Assembly: GCA_951799445.1 (NCBI GenBank)
Contig: OX637295.1
Location: 17,608,001 to 17,672,000 of the forward strand
Direction: 5' to 3'
Length of the DNA stretch: 64,000 bases
Source of the DNA: Pseudisothecium myosuroides
Taxonomy: Eukaryota; Streptophyta; Bryopsida; Hypnales; Lembophyllaceae
Part shown: piece by piece, positions 35,964-49,215 of the stretch
How the letters are laid out: each line of letters opens with the position of its first letter
Numbering within the stretch: the first letter of the stretch is position 1
Notes under the pieces: model-generated
Seen by the model: only the letters and a program-made list of their open reading frames with translations
Databases searched by the model: none
Told to the model about the DNA's origin: nothing
Position numbers and translations under genes: made by a program

Positions 35964-37218
35964 CCTCATAGAGACCAAGATCTCGTTTAAAGAGGAACAC
36001 GGCTCGAAACGGAGATGAACTCTCTCCAACCAATGATGTCTAAAGGAAGTATGAATCTCTAAAGCTGGAACCTCATTTTTTCTTCAAGGAAGAAATCTAC
36101 ACTTTCCCTTTTGAAAGCGTCACCTACACCAGCCGAAGCTATGGCACCCCACTCACTCTCCTCAATGGCGACAATGGCACAAGACCAGCCCTCACTCAAA
36201 CTCAGCTCTTATTGGTTTCCTCTTTCGCGGTAAGCTCACTTCTTCTCAAGAACCGCAATTCTATGAAACATCAATTGCGAGGCTACACGTTTTTCCTGTG
36301 CCCACCTGTGAAATTCCCAGCAAAAAAAGTGTGAAAGGGTGAAAGAGAGCATCGCAAGCATGAGCACTAATAACTACGACACTCACATCACACAACTACA
36401 TCATCATTTCGAAAACCTTTCAAGACCCACTCTTTCTCTTCAGCTCACTCACCCCTACTACCCTAACCAAGTAGCAAAAAAAAAACCCTCCAACACAGAA
36501 CCATAACCTCACACACCTACTTCAAATAATCAAACTTCGACAGAAACAAAGCTCCACACAATTGGCCACATGACAACAACCACGTACACCATCATCAACC
36601 AATCCTGACAACAATTTATCACAAACCAAACCGAAAACACGTACACACACACACATACACGCACAACGCTCCTCTCATAGCCATTTGAATTTTGCTCCCC
36701 TAATCGGGATAGTCCGTCATAGCAAAGAAAAAAGACAGCAAAATGCTCCAGATGATCTCACCTCCTCCGCGCAGCAAAAAACAGCGACAACACTCACGTT
36801 GTGAGCTCGTGGAGTGTTTTTCAATGCGTTTGCCAAATTCTCTCTACCTATTCTCGATTGAGATGATAGCAGAAGCTGTCATTTGTTACAGTAAGAGAAG
36901 ATGAGAGGATCTTTGGAGAGAAGAAGTGAAGTATTGAATTGGGTGCAATTGGGGTGGGTGGAGGGCGCAAAGCTCGAAGGGTTGAAAAGCATCAAAACAG
37001 ATTCGCAACAACCGAGACGGAGAAGGAGGCTTGTGGTTTCCCAGGCAAGAGGAGAGTTTAAAGATTTCTTTCGGAAAGAAGACGGGGGGTGGAAAGACGC
37101 GGGTTGGGCCGGGCCGGGCCGGGAGGGGGTTGGGTTGGGGGCCGGGTTGGGAGGCGCGGGCGTCGGAGACCGTTGAGGGTTGCGCGGGGATGGGGGAGTA
37201 GGAAGTGGTATTAGTTTT
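35964..37218 (-). promoter_or_regulatory. Upstream region of the auxin receptor
   Basis: More GC-rich than average, with a (CA)n-like tract at about 36630-36665 and a G-rich block with GGGCCGGGCCGGG at about 37105-37150. Frames here are not convincing. The transcription start could not be placed. Confidence 0.35.
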
Positions 37219-37311
37219 GCATGCTTGGGATAAGGAAAAATTATGTTATCTTGATTGGTGAAGAAATATTATTGTTATTTATTTGAAGCTTGGATTTTGC
37301 AGATTCCAAGT
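37219..37311. repeat. R7-tail fragment, uninserted reference
   Basis: Matches 49987-50065 (tatgcttgggataa.g, the ttatcttgattggtgaagaa segment, gaagcttggatttt). It shows the site without the 273-bp MITE present at 50071. Confidence 0.75.
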
Positions 37312-38345
37312 TTATATTAGATATAAGTAAGGTCTATGTTGTATACTTCGAAATAGAAATAATTAGGATGTTTACTTAGGTTTAGAGGGTGTAGGTCAAG
37401 GCAATTTTTTTGGTATCTAAGACACAATTAATCTTGAAGAAACAATGGGGATTTTTTGTTTGTTTTTCTTTCAACGAATATATTTCATGCAAACTCCAGG
37501 TAGATACTTCACACTAACTTCAACAGTAGTGGAGTTCTTTTCACTTATTACAGTAGGATTTTCAATGAGTTGGTTCTTCCGGCTAGCTAGTTCATGGAAA
37601 TGATTGGACTATTGTATTTTGCATAGAATCTTTGACAATCACATTCTTTACATCAACTCAAGAAAACTGTTGGGGTTCTGTTTCCAATGTAGAATTTTTG
37701 ACAATTGCACTCATTCACGCCAACAGACCGTATGTCTCCACCTTTCAACAAACATCACATTTCAATTATAAAATGTTACCAAAGGTTGCCAAACAACTAT
37801 CACATGATTGCCAAACAATTCCCTCATGATTTTTCAAAAGACTCCAATACTTCCATCACATTATTACAACCAATTAAATCGAGTTTTTTTTCTTTTTTTT
37901 CTTTCTTTATATAGGATCTTGATTAAACACTCTTCATTCCATTCAAGAACATGATTTAATTCTTATCTTCTTTGAACAAACAACCGCACACAACTATTTT
38001 ACAATTTTACAATTATCACACGACTATTTTACAATTTTTATATGACTTACACAATTATTCATATGGTATATTCTTTTTGTTCACCATTTGGATTTATTGA
38101 AACTTAATGATAATTTGAGTTCACAAAATATCACATCAAAATAGGAAGTAAACCAAGAGGGTTTGTACCTCCAATTATTGCAAGATTAAATTTTTTTTTG
38201 GAGAAATTAATAGCTCTTGCTACAAGATTAATTTGCACCTCCAGTTGGTCCAAAAATTGATTATTTTTTTTATTGAATACCTATCACCAAGGTGGCATCC
38301 TTCCATGATTAACCATCTCCTTCTTGCAAGGTCTATAAATTGATT
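37312..38345. repeat. Repeat R5, copy 1
   Basis: About 1 kb matching 51393-52320 and 61536-64000. Landmarks are ttagatataagtaagg, ctaactccaggtagat, ggagttcttttcgcttctt, caattgcactcattcac, a tttcaacaaacatcacattt site, gatcttgattaaacactctt and the caccaaggtggcatccttcc end. It supplies the empty sites for the Mutator-like element (about 37743) and for the 240-bp TTAA element (TTAA 37923-37926). Confidence 0.8.
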
Positions 38346-40199
38346 TGACCAATCATATGGTATTTAGATGGTGATTTAGTTTTTTAAGTAGAGGTTTAAT
38401 TTAATAAGTGAATTTTTTTATTTTAGATTCAACTTTTAGACCGAAGTCAAACCACATGCACAAAACAAAAGGCAAAAAGAGACCCACTTCAAGCCATGTT
38501 CATGTTGTAGCTTTCATATCATACAACATGTACGTAGAAAAGTAGTAACAGTGTGTAGTTGACAACTTTCATGACTAGCTATGGGCTTCATAATTGCTTT
38601 GTGATGTATATGTTCATCCTACATTTCATGGACATGGTCATTGCATATACCATACTCCATTTGTTTTTAGCAATTTATTTATGAAGAGTAAAGCAAGTTT
38701 CTTATGAAGGACTATTAATTTGGCAATATATAATCCCTTTTGCAATGGATGAAATTGTTAAATTGCTACAAAATCTTAGAGAATATTATTCCATTTTGGA
38801 TAAATAAATGAGTTATCACCCACATTTGGTGAGTGTTTTTTCTATGTCTATAGATATAAAGAGCTTCATGACTCTAGTGAAGATCGCTTTACGTGCTATC
38901 CCAAAAAATGAAATTAGAACCCCTAATTTTTCACTGCATTTAGCACTTGCTTTGTATAATTAAGCATTATAGGTGGGACACTTCTTTAGAAGGTGGATCA
39001 CTTGATCGTCTCACTTGTCTTGCTTACTATATTAATAAGTCATTAGGAGAGCCGTAAATTTGTAGGTATTATGTAAGGTAGATGAATTGAAATAGGATTT
39101 GTTCAACATCCATTTATGTTGAACAATCAAGATTTGTCTATTCCTCAACAATGCAAGTAGCTTGATCACTTTATGCTTCATGATTTTTGTGCAAGGCTTT
39201 CAATCAATTTATGTGGGTTAGGATAGAAAAAAAAAATCTTGAAAAATGAAGATTTTAGATCCAAATTCTTCTTAAGCCAAATTGTTTTTACAAAAAATTA
39301 CAAATCTACATCTGCCTTCTTTAAGGCTCTATCAAATATTACTTTACTCCTAAAGGCTAGACCTATCACCACAGAATGAGCCTTTCACATTTGAACTAAA
39401 TTTTAGTTCACTAAATTAATATGAAAATTTCAATACTGCAGTAGTGTGCCCTTTGTCGTTGCCATAGCCAAAAGAAAATTAAAATTATATTCTAATTTTT
39501 TTACTCATAAAAAACTTCAAAATTCAATAACTTCTCCATCGTAGGTCCAAACACCACACATCCAAGCCCCGAGCAGAGGGCTTTCCGACGGTACCAAGCG
39601 CGCTACCGAGGGATGCACGGTCCAAGAGATCTCAAAGTAACAAACAAACAAAACAAAACAAACAGCCAAACTTAAGGTATGGATTTTTAGGAGGCAAAAG
39701 GCATTTATATACTACATTTCAAAAAAAATTGGTAAAAAATTGAAATTACTATGTTCTTTTGAAGAGATTGTTCAGAAACTTCATGTCAAATGCAAAATGT
39801 ACTGAAAAAATCCAATTTTTTTTGCTACACATTCATTTTAGATTGAAGAACACCACTATAGATGAAATCACCCCTATTAATAAATCAACAAAATTCATTA
39901 TTCCATAATAATAGGTACTAAATTTAAAATTAAAATGATTAAAATACTCAATTTGGAGAATTTTAAAGAAATTCAAAATGTAGATAAATATAGACTTTGA
40001 AAGATATATGTAGTGTGCTAAAATTTAGGTCATATGTCAAATTCAAAAGAAATCATAGTATTTCTCAACATTTCTCCTTAGGAACGTAAGTGCATTTCTT
40101 TGTTTACCTTTAAGGTGGGTACATCCAAAATTGCACCTTGCCTAAAACTTCCATCATCACTTTCTGTACATCTCCAAAACCAATATAGATATACGTATG
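38346..40199. other. Repeat-derived intergenic DNA
   Basis: An R1-type unit lies at about 39438-39680 (caataacttc, gagggctttccgacggtacc, agatctca, aacaaacaaa). The segment at about 38700-38880 (gaaattgttaaattgc, aatgagttatcaccca) is a diverged partner of 47880-48030. No gene seen. Confidence 0.5.
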
Positions 40200-40494
40200 C
40201 ATTAGAGGAGATTTGAGCCTCTGAAGACTGTTTCAGGGTTGTTCCCATTGCTAGGAACCAAGCCCCTACTGTCAAAATAAAAAAAAAATTTAAAATTTAA
40301 AAAAATATATATATTATTAAAAAATTTTAAACATATTAAAAAAATAATTTTTTTTTCAAAAAAATAATTTTAAAATTAATTAATTATTAATATCTGATGT
40401 TACAGTCTCTTGGCCACGTCAGATTACAGTTCCCAAGCTGTTCCCACAGCCCGGGAACTCGCAGTCTTTTAGACCCCTCAAATCTCCTCTAATG
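40200..40494. mobile_element. CACTA-like MITE (CATTAG family), copy 2
   Basis: Perfect 18-bp terminal inverted repeats: CATTAGAGGAGATTTGAG and its complement. GC-rich ends surround an AT-rich core, and ctgatgt and acgtcag pair near the right side, as in copy 1 at 4438. The flanking triplets atg and gtg match at two of three positions. The open frame at 40078-40275 runs into it and is not coding. Confidence 0.8.
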
Positions 40495-43400
40495 GTGGAA
40501 GAAATGATTCTAAAACCTCTTCCAAATGCCACATTCTTTGGTGCATTGGAACCTCCTTTCACTTCTCAACAAGAAAATATAAAAATTTGACCAGTCTAGT
40601 AACACAGTAGCAAAATTGGCATTTCTGGGACGTACCCACCTTACATCAGGAACTTCAAGGCATGTGAACATGGTGCCACAATGGTGCATTGAAATGCAAT
40701 TAAGTTAATTTGGTGCCAACCTCTGTACCAACCTAATATGGATAAAATGACACTAAAATGACCTGTATGTGGCCTTTGGTGTCAAAATGGCACCAAAACA
40801 ATCTGGCCCAACTTTTCTGATGTACTTCCCGTCCACATCCTTCTCAAACCCAAGCAGCACGGTTTAGGGCTTAACGGTACACCAAATGAATATCCTCTGC
40901 TTCTCTTGTTGCCAATTTTGTTCCCAATTTTGTTGCCAATTACACACAAACAATTGCCTTAACAAAATGGGCAATTACAAAATTCCACTCTCACACTGCA
41001 GTACTGTTCAACAATGGGAGAGTTATTCCAAGGTAAGGTCGTCTGCTGTTAAGCTTACAACAACCTCTTAAGAGCTGATTGCCTTTTGGGGGAAGCTAAA
41101 TTCCTTGAAACAATTTTCAGTAAATTTATGTAGGAAGAAAAATGGAATTGGCATCGAACTCAAGCCGTTTCATATTTTTTGGACCTTTGTGGAATTAGTT
41201 ACAAATTTTTGAAGTTGATCACTAAACGTGACCACCTCTTGAAATGTACACGAGAGATACATTGAAAAAAGCAAAATGTACCTCTTCATTGGTGGTCACT
41301 TTTAGATTAGTTTAGAGCACATTACCTTAAGAGGTCCAGAATGCAACCACTTGGAGGCGGTAGACACAATGAAACAAATTTCAATAAAATTTTCATGAGA
41401 GAAGAATGAATGAATTCAGTTGTGAATGCAAAAAGTTTCATCCTTTTAAGACCAGTCTACATTTAGTTACAATTTCTCAAAGTCAAAGAGAGTAGGCTGC
41501 TATTTGAACTCATAGTTGTGGTGGTAATCCAATATGGTTGAGTTTAGTCAATGAACTATAATGTATCTAAATTAAGAATTGGTTGTATTTACATGGCAAG
41601 CTCATGAGTCCACAAATTGCTCCCATTGACACATTCAATTGTTTTTTGCTCACATGGCTTGTAAGATTCATTGCTTCTCTTTTATTTATAATTATCTTGT
41701 GTGCTACAGTGGTCACTTACTTTTCATCCATTTGTGGTCCTAGTATTGTCTATATTTGCTTCCTATTCTTTCTAAATATGATGTGGAGGCAAGTTATGGA
41801 TTCTTCTTACCCTACATGAGTCTTTTATAAGAGCAATTTGAATAACTCAATCACTTATAGGGCCTTCTACCTTACATGCAACTCCTCCAAGCTCAAGGTT
41901 GTATTTTATGATGATCCAAGAGAGTCAATGTCCAACTATACATTTAGGTCATCCAAGATTAAAAAATGTTGGCTTCAAAATTTGTCCAAATTCTGGATAT
42001 AATTTTTTTTAAAGTAGTTTGACAATTTACAATGCTATAGTATTGCTATAACTGAAGTAATCTATTAGTACATCTTGTTTGATATGCATAAAGTGGAGGC
42101 ACTATTTCCATCACTTTAAGCAATTCTGCATACTTTGATGTAGAATCAACAAATGAAATTATTTTTTAATATGTTGGCAATTCAAAATCATAAATTTTTT
42201 TTAAATGATAATTTTCTAAACATGTATGAATATGCTACAAATTAGTGAAGTTCAAATATATAGTGCACCCCAAATTATGTTGCCTTCATGTGTGTAAGGT
42301 GTGCATTTGAAAAAAATTGGCATGCTTGGATCATTGCATGAAACACTTGTACTATTTTCTGTCACACGATGCAGGTTGATTAGTTTTTTGGCTATAACTT
42401 TTGCAATCTGGCTCCAAATGATTTGAAATTTATAGACAATGTACTGATGACTATTATACACCTTTCATAATTTTTTGGAAATTTTAAAAAATGTTTTACT
42501 ATTTAAAAATAGCCCCCGATAACATGTCACACTTGCCAATTTGGAGGTTTTTAGTACTATTTAGTACCCATAAAAACGAATTTGGAGCTGAAATTTGGTA
42601 GAGATGGTCTTCTAGTAGACTTGTAGCTATTGTCCAAAGGAATTCTAAAAATAATTAATTTTGTGTTATGTGGAAGTCCACAAAGTGAGCTTCTTTCTGC
42701 TTGCATTTTAAAACACATAAAACATTATTTTGGTGTTTTTTTTGGTGAATAACCATCTCCATAGAATTGTTACAAATGGCCAATTTTTATTTTATTTATT
42801 TAATTTTATTTCTTATTTTTAACTAATTAAAACACCAAAGTATCTATTTTCTTGAGATTTGGCACTTTTCTAGTTCTCCAACTTAGAGAATTTTTCTATG
42901 CATTTCCTTTTGTGGTTACCTTCATCTTAAAGGTGTATATATTAGTCATATTTTTTAAATTTTTTAGAAATTATTTTTCTATTTTTAAAGTACTCCAGAA
43001 AAAAATCATGAGTACTGTTCAAAACGCAACAAAACTAACAGGTGTTTCGTGCAATCACCCACTTGCATTAGACCTTCCATTCATAGAAATTACTACACCC
43101 AGCTACTAGGGTTGGCATTTCATGCCAAAAATGTAATTAAAGTTGGAAAATCAAATTTGATAGATGCTAAAAATAGGAATGTTACTTCAAATTTTGAATT
43201 TTTTCCGTGTAAGTATTTGTTTTTGAAAAAATAATTTCCAAAAAATTCAAGCATCAATTTTTAGAATCATTCAGTAAAAAGAGGAGCTAAATTTGGAAAT
43301 CTCCCCCCCTTCCCCTAATATTTCTTTTTGCATTGTTGTTAATGACAAGGAAATATCAAAATATAACAAAATCACGCAATACATGAGCAAACCAAAAAAG

Positions 43401-43989
43401 AATTAGATGGATGACATCTAAGGTCCCCCCCTAACCGATCGAATAAGGAATTTTGACATGATCTAGAGTAGTGAAGGCAAAACATATATTTTTTAGAGGT
43501 ACATCAATAGAAATGACATGGATTGAAAAAAATTGGTAATTTTATCGCTTGAATTGAAATTACTATGAATTTTGGGAGGCATAAAGTGCGCCGGACCCAT
43601 GGCCAATGTCTAGACTCTTCCAATTCCGATCATTCAATAACTTTTTACCTAATCATTATTTCCTATTTTTTTTCACAACTTGGGACATGTGTCATGTATT
43701 TATTAGTTCCAACCTTGAAAACGACAAAATATCGCATTCTAAGCGTGGTCAGAAATATGTGCACCTATAGGTCAAGAATGGGTCACTAGTCGGGAATGGG
43801 GGGGTACCTTAGCAGCCTTCTAAGTTGAACTCCAGAATCCCACCATAGATTCTTCAACTAGCTTCAACTAGTAAAGCAATTAAGGTGCCAAAATTATTTT
43901 CAGAAATTTTTGTTATTTTTTTCCTACTGATTGAACTATGCATTTATGCCAACTTTAATTAGATGTTTGGCACTACATACCCACCCTAA
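40495..43989. other. Intergenic DNA, nothing recognised
   Basis: AT-rich, no credible gene. C-runs occur at about 43305-43315 and 43422-43432, and a G-run at about 43798-43803. I found no clear element boundaries. Confidence 0.45.
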
Positions 43990-44002
43990 CCACTAGATAT
44001 AA

Positions 44003-47000
44003 ACTAGTGAAGAGTTGAAGTTAGCCTTGTTCAAGATGGTGAAAGGCCGAAGTCTAGGTCCGGATGGAGTTACAGCTGAATTTTTCTACAAATTTTGGGA
44101 TATGCTGGGGGAGGAGTTTACAGACATGATACGCCAATTAATCCATTTCCAATGGCCGTTTTCCCTCTGGGATGACTTCAGGCACTATTGTCCTTCTATT
44201 CAAAGCTGGCGATCAAGCTGACTTATCAAATTGGCAACCAATTACGTTACTTAATGTAACATATAAAATTATTGCTAAAGCCTTGCAGATTAGGTTACAA
44301 AGACTTCTTAAAGATGTAATTAGTTCGGAGCAATCGGCTTTTCTTCCCTCTAGACATATCCTAGCAAATATCCTTTTACAATATGAAACAGTAGAATGGG
44401 CGAGAGAATCTGACCAAGACCTGATCTTTCTTAAGCTAGACTTTACCAAAGCTTATGATGTTGTCTCATGGGAGTTTCTCTTTCGTGTGATGAAACAAAT
44501 TGGTATACCAGACTCTTTCTCTCACTTAGTTCAGATGCTTCTCCAAGATGCTTCAGCATCTATTTTGCTTAATGGCAAAGCCACCACATCCTTTCCTATT
44601 TCTCGAGGTGTGAGACAAGGGTGTCCTTTGGCACCATATCTTTTTCTTCTAGTGGGGGAGGCTCTTAATATGGTTGCGTTGGATGAGCAGAGGTTGGGAA
44701 GGATCCAAGGCATTCTTCTACCTGATAGTGACTTACAACAACTTATGTCTCAATATGCTGATGACACTGGCATGTCTATGAGGGAACAAGAAATGGACTT
44801 AAAGAATACCATCACTCTTCTCCAGAGGTTTGGGTCGGCTATTGGCCTCATCATCAACTAGACCAAAAGCATTGGATATTAATTCTCTAAACTCTTGAGA
44901 CCTCAATGGACAGATCAATTTAATCTAACTTGGTCCCCTCCAGAGTCTTTAACCAAGTTTCTGGGTGCCCCCTTTGGAATTAATCTTAATATCTCAGACA
45001 TTGATGGCTTCCTACAAGAAAAAATAGCAAAGAAACTTGCTTATTGGGGTATTCAATGCCTCTCATTAGCTGGTAGAGCCACAATGGTTAATGCCATTCT
45101 TTTCTCTACCCTGTATTACTTCATTGCTATCTGGTATGGCTCACTGCAAGCCCTTCGAGCCATTCGAGGGAGCCTTTGAAATTATTTATGGAGTGGGACT
45201 AAACATATGACACGTACCAGGGTTAACTGGGATGATTGTTGTTTGCTCAAAGCTATTGGAGGATTGAGACTTCTTGACCCCAAGGTTTTGCTGACGGCTC
45301 TTCTTGCCAAGTGGATCCTTTTCGCCATTGAGCCAGGTATATCCAATCTCAAAATCCTTCTAAGATATAGAATAAACAAAATGAAGCCACATCCAAAGGA
45401 ATGTTTTTTGTTCCCTTTACAGGCTTGGCTCATGGTACAGAATTCTTCAGTTACTTGTCATTAGAAAAAAAATCAGCCCTCCGGAGGGATGCTACGGAGT
45501 GACATGCCAAGCTATTAAAAAGCTTGGCCTGTCACTCCAGTACTGTCCTGCGGTGAGCAGTCAGCTTGGCTGACTGCTCGCCGAAATCGCGATTTTATTT
45601 TTATTTTTATTTTTTATAATATATATGTTTTTTTAATAAAATTTTTAAGATTTAAAAATAAATAAAAAAATAAAAAAATTTACTAGTAATTTTCGGTTCC
45701 TGCGCCAGTTCTGCTGCAGTTTCTGCCGGGCGGAAATAGGGGAAAAACTATTTTTTTGGCAAAAAAAAAGTAAATTTCAGGGTCCTCCGGAGGGCTGATT
45801 TTTTCTCTAATGTGGATCCCGGGTTTTGAACCGGATCACCACATCGTAGAAACGCTTAGCCAAACTTATCGACCTTGTCCTGCCATCTAATGCTGACGAA
45901 GTTTTGACTATTAGTTTATGGTGGGCAAAAAGCTTCATAGGCTCTAACTTTCAGTTTATGATCACAAGAGCAAGGGAGCTTGCTTTACAAGGTCTTAAAA
46001 CAATTGCAGATTTATGGGATAGTGATAGACAAGACTTTCGTCCATGGGTAGAGATTTCGGCTACCTTTGCACTTACTAACAATGAAATCCGGCAATGGCG
46101 GTTTCTCATTTCACACATACCTCAGGAGTGGATGATCTTATTGACCATTCGGGCCAATCATATTATGGAGGGACAATGGGTGGGCCTCTACACTAATATA
46201 GATGACGACCTTCCTAGATTAACATGGAAGGTAAACGTACCTAATTTCAAGCTTCACCCATCCCAATTACAAATATTCTCTCCATTGGCAAAAGTAGTTT
46301 TAGCAATAATTGGCCGTATTTCAAAGCAACTCTCAATCCTCACTCCCCCTCCCAGAGTAGTAGCATATGAGGGTTTCATTCGTAGAGCCAGAGTTCTTGA
46401 ATTTCGCAAGAAGTCTGGCGGGGAGCCCTTCTCTTTTCTACTCTGGTGATATTCTATCTTTGAAGTTTGACCCTAGACGTTGGCAATGGGACACTGGGCA
46501 TCAATTGTCAACCTACTCGACCTCCTTGGGACATCAACTCCTCACCAAACAATGTCAACTTAAGCGCTCCATTCCCTCCAAATGGCTGGGACAGCTTCCC
46601 CTCAATTTCCTACCTGACTAGAGAGATTTGTGGCACCAATCTAGATCTCAGAAAGAAGCGGCGTTTATGTGGTCCGTATGGCACAACGTGGTGGTGGTCC
46701 ATTCGTGGAGAGCACATATCAACCCAGGTATTGATGTTAGATGTAATTGTTGTATAGACAATGTTGAGGAAACTCCGATACAAAGGTTCTACCAATGTTC
46801 TCAAGCTCAGGAGATGTGGGAGTATGCACAGTTGATTCTCTATCACATATGGGGAAAACAACCGGTTATGGGACCTCATAGCCGTTTCAGTTCAACCCAA
46901 TGTATATTCGGCACTAAGCTTCCACGTAGATTGTATGACCTTAGGACCATTTGGACTCTACTTCAAGGTCAAGTACAGTGGATTATTTGGATTTCAAGGA

Positions 47001-47383
47001 ATAGTAAGGTGTTTGCCAATGCTTCTTGGCCTCACGCCAATGGACAATAGGCTCTATGGGAAGCACTCTTAGATGCGGGTCGTGCAGCGCAAATTAAGGC
47101 TTAGTGTGGAGCTCGCCATCATCTCCATCTGTCAGATAGGTTCCACAATAGGTTTGAGCGGGTTTGGCTTCAATCCCCTGTCCTTGCTAGTAGAAGGGGA
47201 GATAAAGAGGTGTTCTGGAACAAAGTTCGCCCTCCAGAGTACTCTTTCTTTTAGTGGCTTTTGGTTCTCTTCATGGGCTAGGTTTTTGTGGCTCTCTTTG
47301 TCCAACCGTTGTGGCTTGGTTGTTGTTCTTTGGTTTCTTTTAATGCAGTGGGTCTCCCATTTGTTCAAAAGAAAAAGAAAAAC
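44003..47383 (+). mobile_element. 5'-truncated LINE (L1-type non-LTR retrotransposon), dead
   Basis: A perfect 13-bp target-site duplication CCACTAGATATAA lies at 43990-44002 and 47384-47396. The insert starts within reverse-transcriptase sequence, so the endonuclease and ORF1 are missing. RT blocks in order are KGRSLGPDGVTAEFFYKFWD, a frameshift near 44190, IIAKALQIRLQ, LIFLKLDFTKAYD, ISRGVRQGCPLAPYLFLL and the catalytic SQYADD. These are followed by a Cys-rich zf-RVT-like segment (WSVWHNVVVV, CNCC, HIWG; about 46640-46870). Frameshifts and stops (for example about 44862, 45178 and 46447) and a 354-bp MITE at 45459-45812 inactivate it. The 3' end is A-rich (aaaagaaaaagaaaaac). LINE activity would integrate by target-primed reverse transcription. 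Confidence 0.93.
45459..45812. mobile_element. CACTA-like MITE (CATTAG family), copy 3, nested in the LINE
   Basis: Inverted ends CATTAGAAAAAAAATCAGCC and the complement of CATTAGAGAAAAAATCAGCC, continuing through CTCCGGAGGG on both sides. Inner palindromes include gagtgacatgccaagc..gcttggcctgtcactc and gcagtcagcttggctgactgc. The LINE reading frame stops at the left edge and LINE-like sequence resumes beyond the right edge, so this insertion is younger than the LINE. Confidence 0.85.
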
Positions 47384-47396
47384 CCACTAGATATAA

Positions 47397-48218
47397 TAAC
47401 TTACCTCCCAACTACTTAATCTAATAACTAAAATATCAATTGAATTTTTTTATAATAATCATTCAAATAAATCCTCTAAAACATCTATTCAAATAGAATA
47501 TTCTTTTGCTTTCTTCATATTTTCCATTGATATATTACACAATATGTATTCATTGAATCTTCTTCAATGAATATCAATTGATCCAAAATTGCCATTATCA
47601 CTAGATTGTTGGGCATTAAGTGGTTATAAATATCCATTAACCTTGTGCAAACTAGTGAGCTATTATTTGTGTCAATAATAATAATTTCCATTTAAATAGG
47701 TTCACATTGAAGCTTTTATGTACTTGTCATTCATTGAAGCTTTTTTCACCTAGTGACCAATAGAAAGAGACCAAATTGAATACAATATATTAGCAATTAT
47801 TGAAGTTGAAAGCTCCATCCAAAGGATTTTTTTTCTTTATTGCCTAAAAGAGATACAATTTTTTTTTTGAAGAAATAGTTGGAAATACATTCCCCTTTTT
47901 CCAATAGGTGAAATTGCTTAAAATTTTGGGAGTATCACTTCATTTGGGATGGATGCATACACAATTGGATGAGTAAATGAGTTATCATCCATATTTGGTA
48001 TATTTAATGTATGTCTATGTATGTAACAGAGTTTTAAAAAAGAGAATTAAAAAATCTTGTTCCATCCTATGGAAGTTGTGAACCCATGAAATAGCTTTGT
48101 CAAAAGCTCTTCATGACAACTCACATAAAAAGCAAACCATATCTTGGGAAGTCTAGAACCAAATTACACCATTTCAAAATAAATCCCTATTTTTTTCCAA
48201 AATGATTTTTATTTCTAT
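47397..48218. other. Intergenic DNA, mostly unrecognised
   Basis: A diverged match to about 38690-38880 lies at 47880-48030. No gene seen. Confidence 0.45.
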
Positions 48219-48222
48219 TTAA

Positions 48223-49157
48223 CCCCTAAAAGCCCGTTGTCCCTTCGGGGGACAAATGCGTTTTCGGGCAAGTACCTACGGGCTGAAATTGTGTTCTGAT
48301 TTTTTGAATTTTTTTTTGGAGATAGAAAAACTGATAAGCTTTGTGGGAATATAATTTTTTTCTCCATCGGTGCCCGGGAAAAAAAGTTATGACCAAATAA
48401 GCTCAAAACAGGGGACGGCGGGCAGCTCGGGCAGCAGAAAAATAATGGACAAAAATTTGAATTTTTTTTTTTAATATTTTTTTCTGATAGATTATATTTT
48501 TGCCTATCTAGAAAGCTTTGATTCATTTCATTTGGATATGTTATGAGAAAGTTATGGACATTCTTGTTTTTCGGGCAGTTTGAGCATCTTCTTGAAAAAA
48601 ATAACTTGTAGGACTCAATTCTGAATGCAATTTTTCAAATTTTTCAATTTTTTTTTTTTGGCATGGTTTAGTTTACTTGCTAGAACAATCTCACCATTGG
48701 GATTAGTGCATTTTAATTCCATCTAAAATATATTAATATTTTAGATTTTCCTTCTATCTCATACCTACTTCTACTTAACAATTTTTTTAAGGATGAAAAT
48801 TAAGTTTTTTTGAGTTTCTTTTTTTTTCCTAGACTCTCAACTCAATTCTCCACTATAAAGATTTAAAGCTCAAAACTCTGTAGTGCAAAAATTTTAAGTT
48901 AAAAATGTTTAAAGACAAAAAATCCGGTCCCGCAATGTGCTGAAAAACTTGTTTTTCCCACTTTAAACGCAGATATCTTGCAATCTGTGCGGTCAAAAAT
49001 TTTGAAATTTTTTCCACACATTCTCATACCAATTAGGTGTAAGATCCTACGGTTAGATGTGAAAAAAAAAACAATTTTAATTTTTTTGTACTTTTTGCTA
49101 TAGAAATGGCAGTTTTCAGTGTTTTTTGGCAGAAAAAAGACCTTGGACCTTTAGGGG
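48223..49157. mobile_element. TTAA-family element f, 935 bp
   Basis: Exact TTAA at 48219-48222 and 49158-49161. Left end CCCCTAAAAGCCCG with an adjacent tcccttcgggggac palindrome; right end the complement of CCCCTAAAGGTCCAAGG. It is collinear with element g (52875-53810) in the opposite orientation. No coding frame. Confidence 0.9.
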
Positions 49158-49215
49158 TTAAAACATGGATGAAGTTGTCAATTTTGGATGAAAAAAATGC
49201 ATGAATATATTCTTG

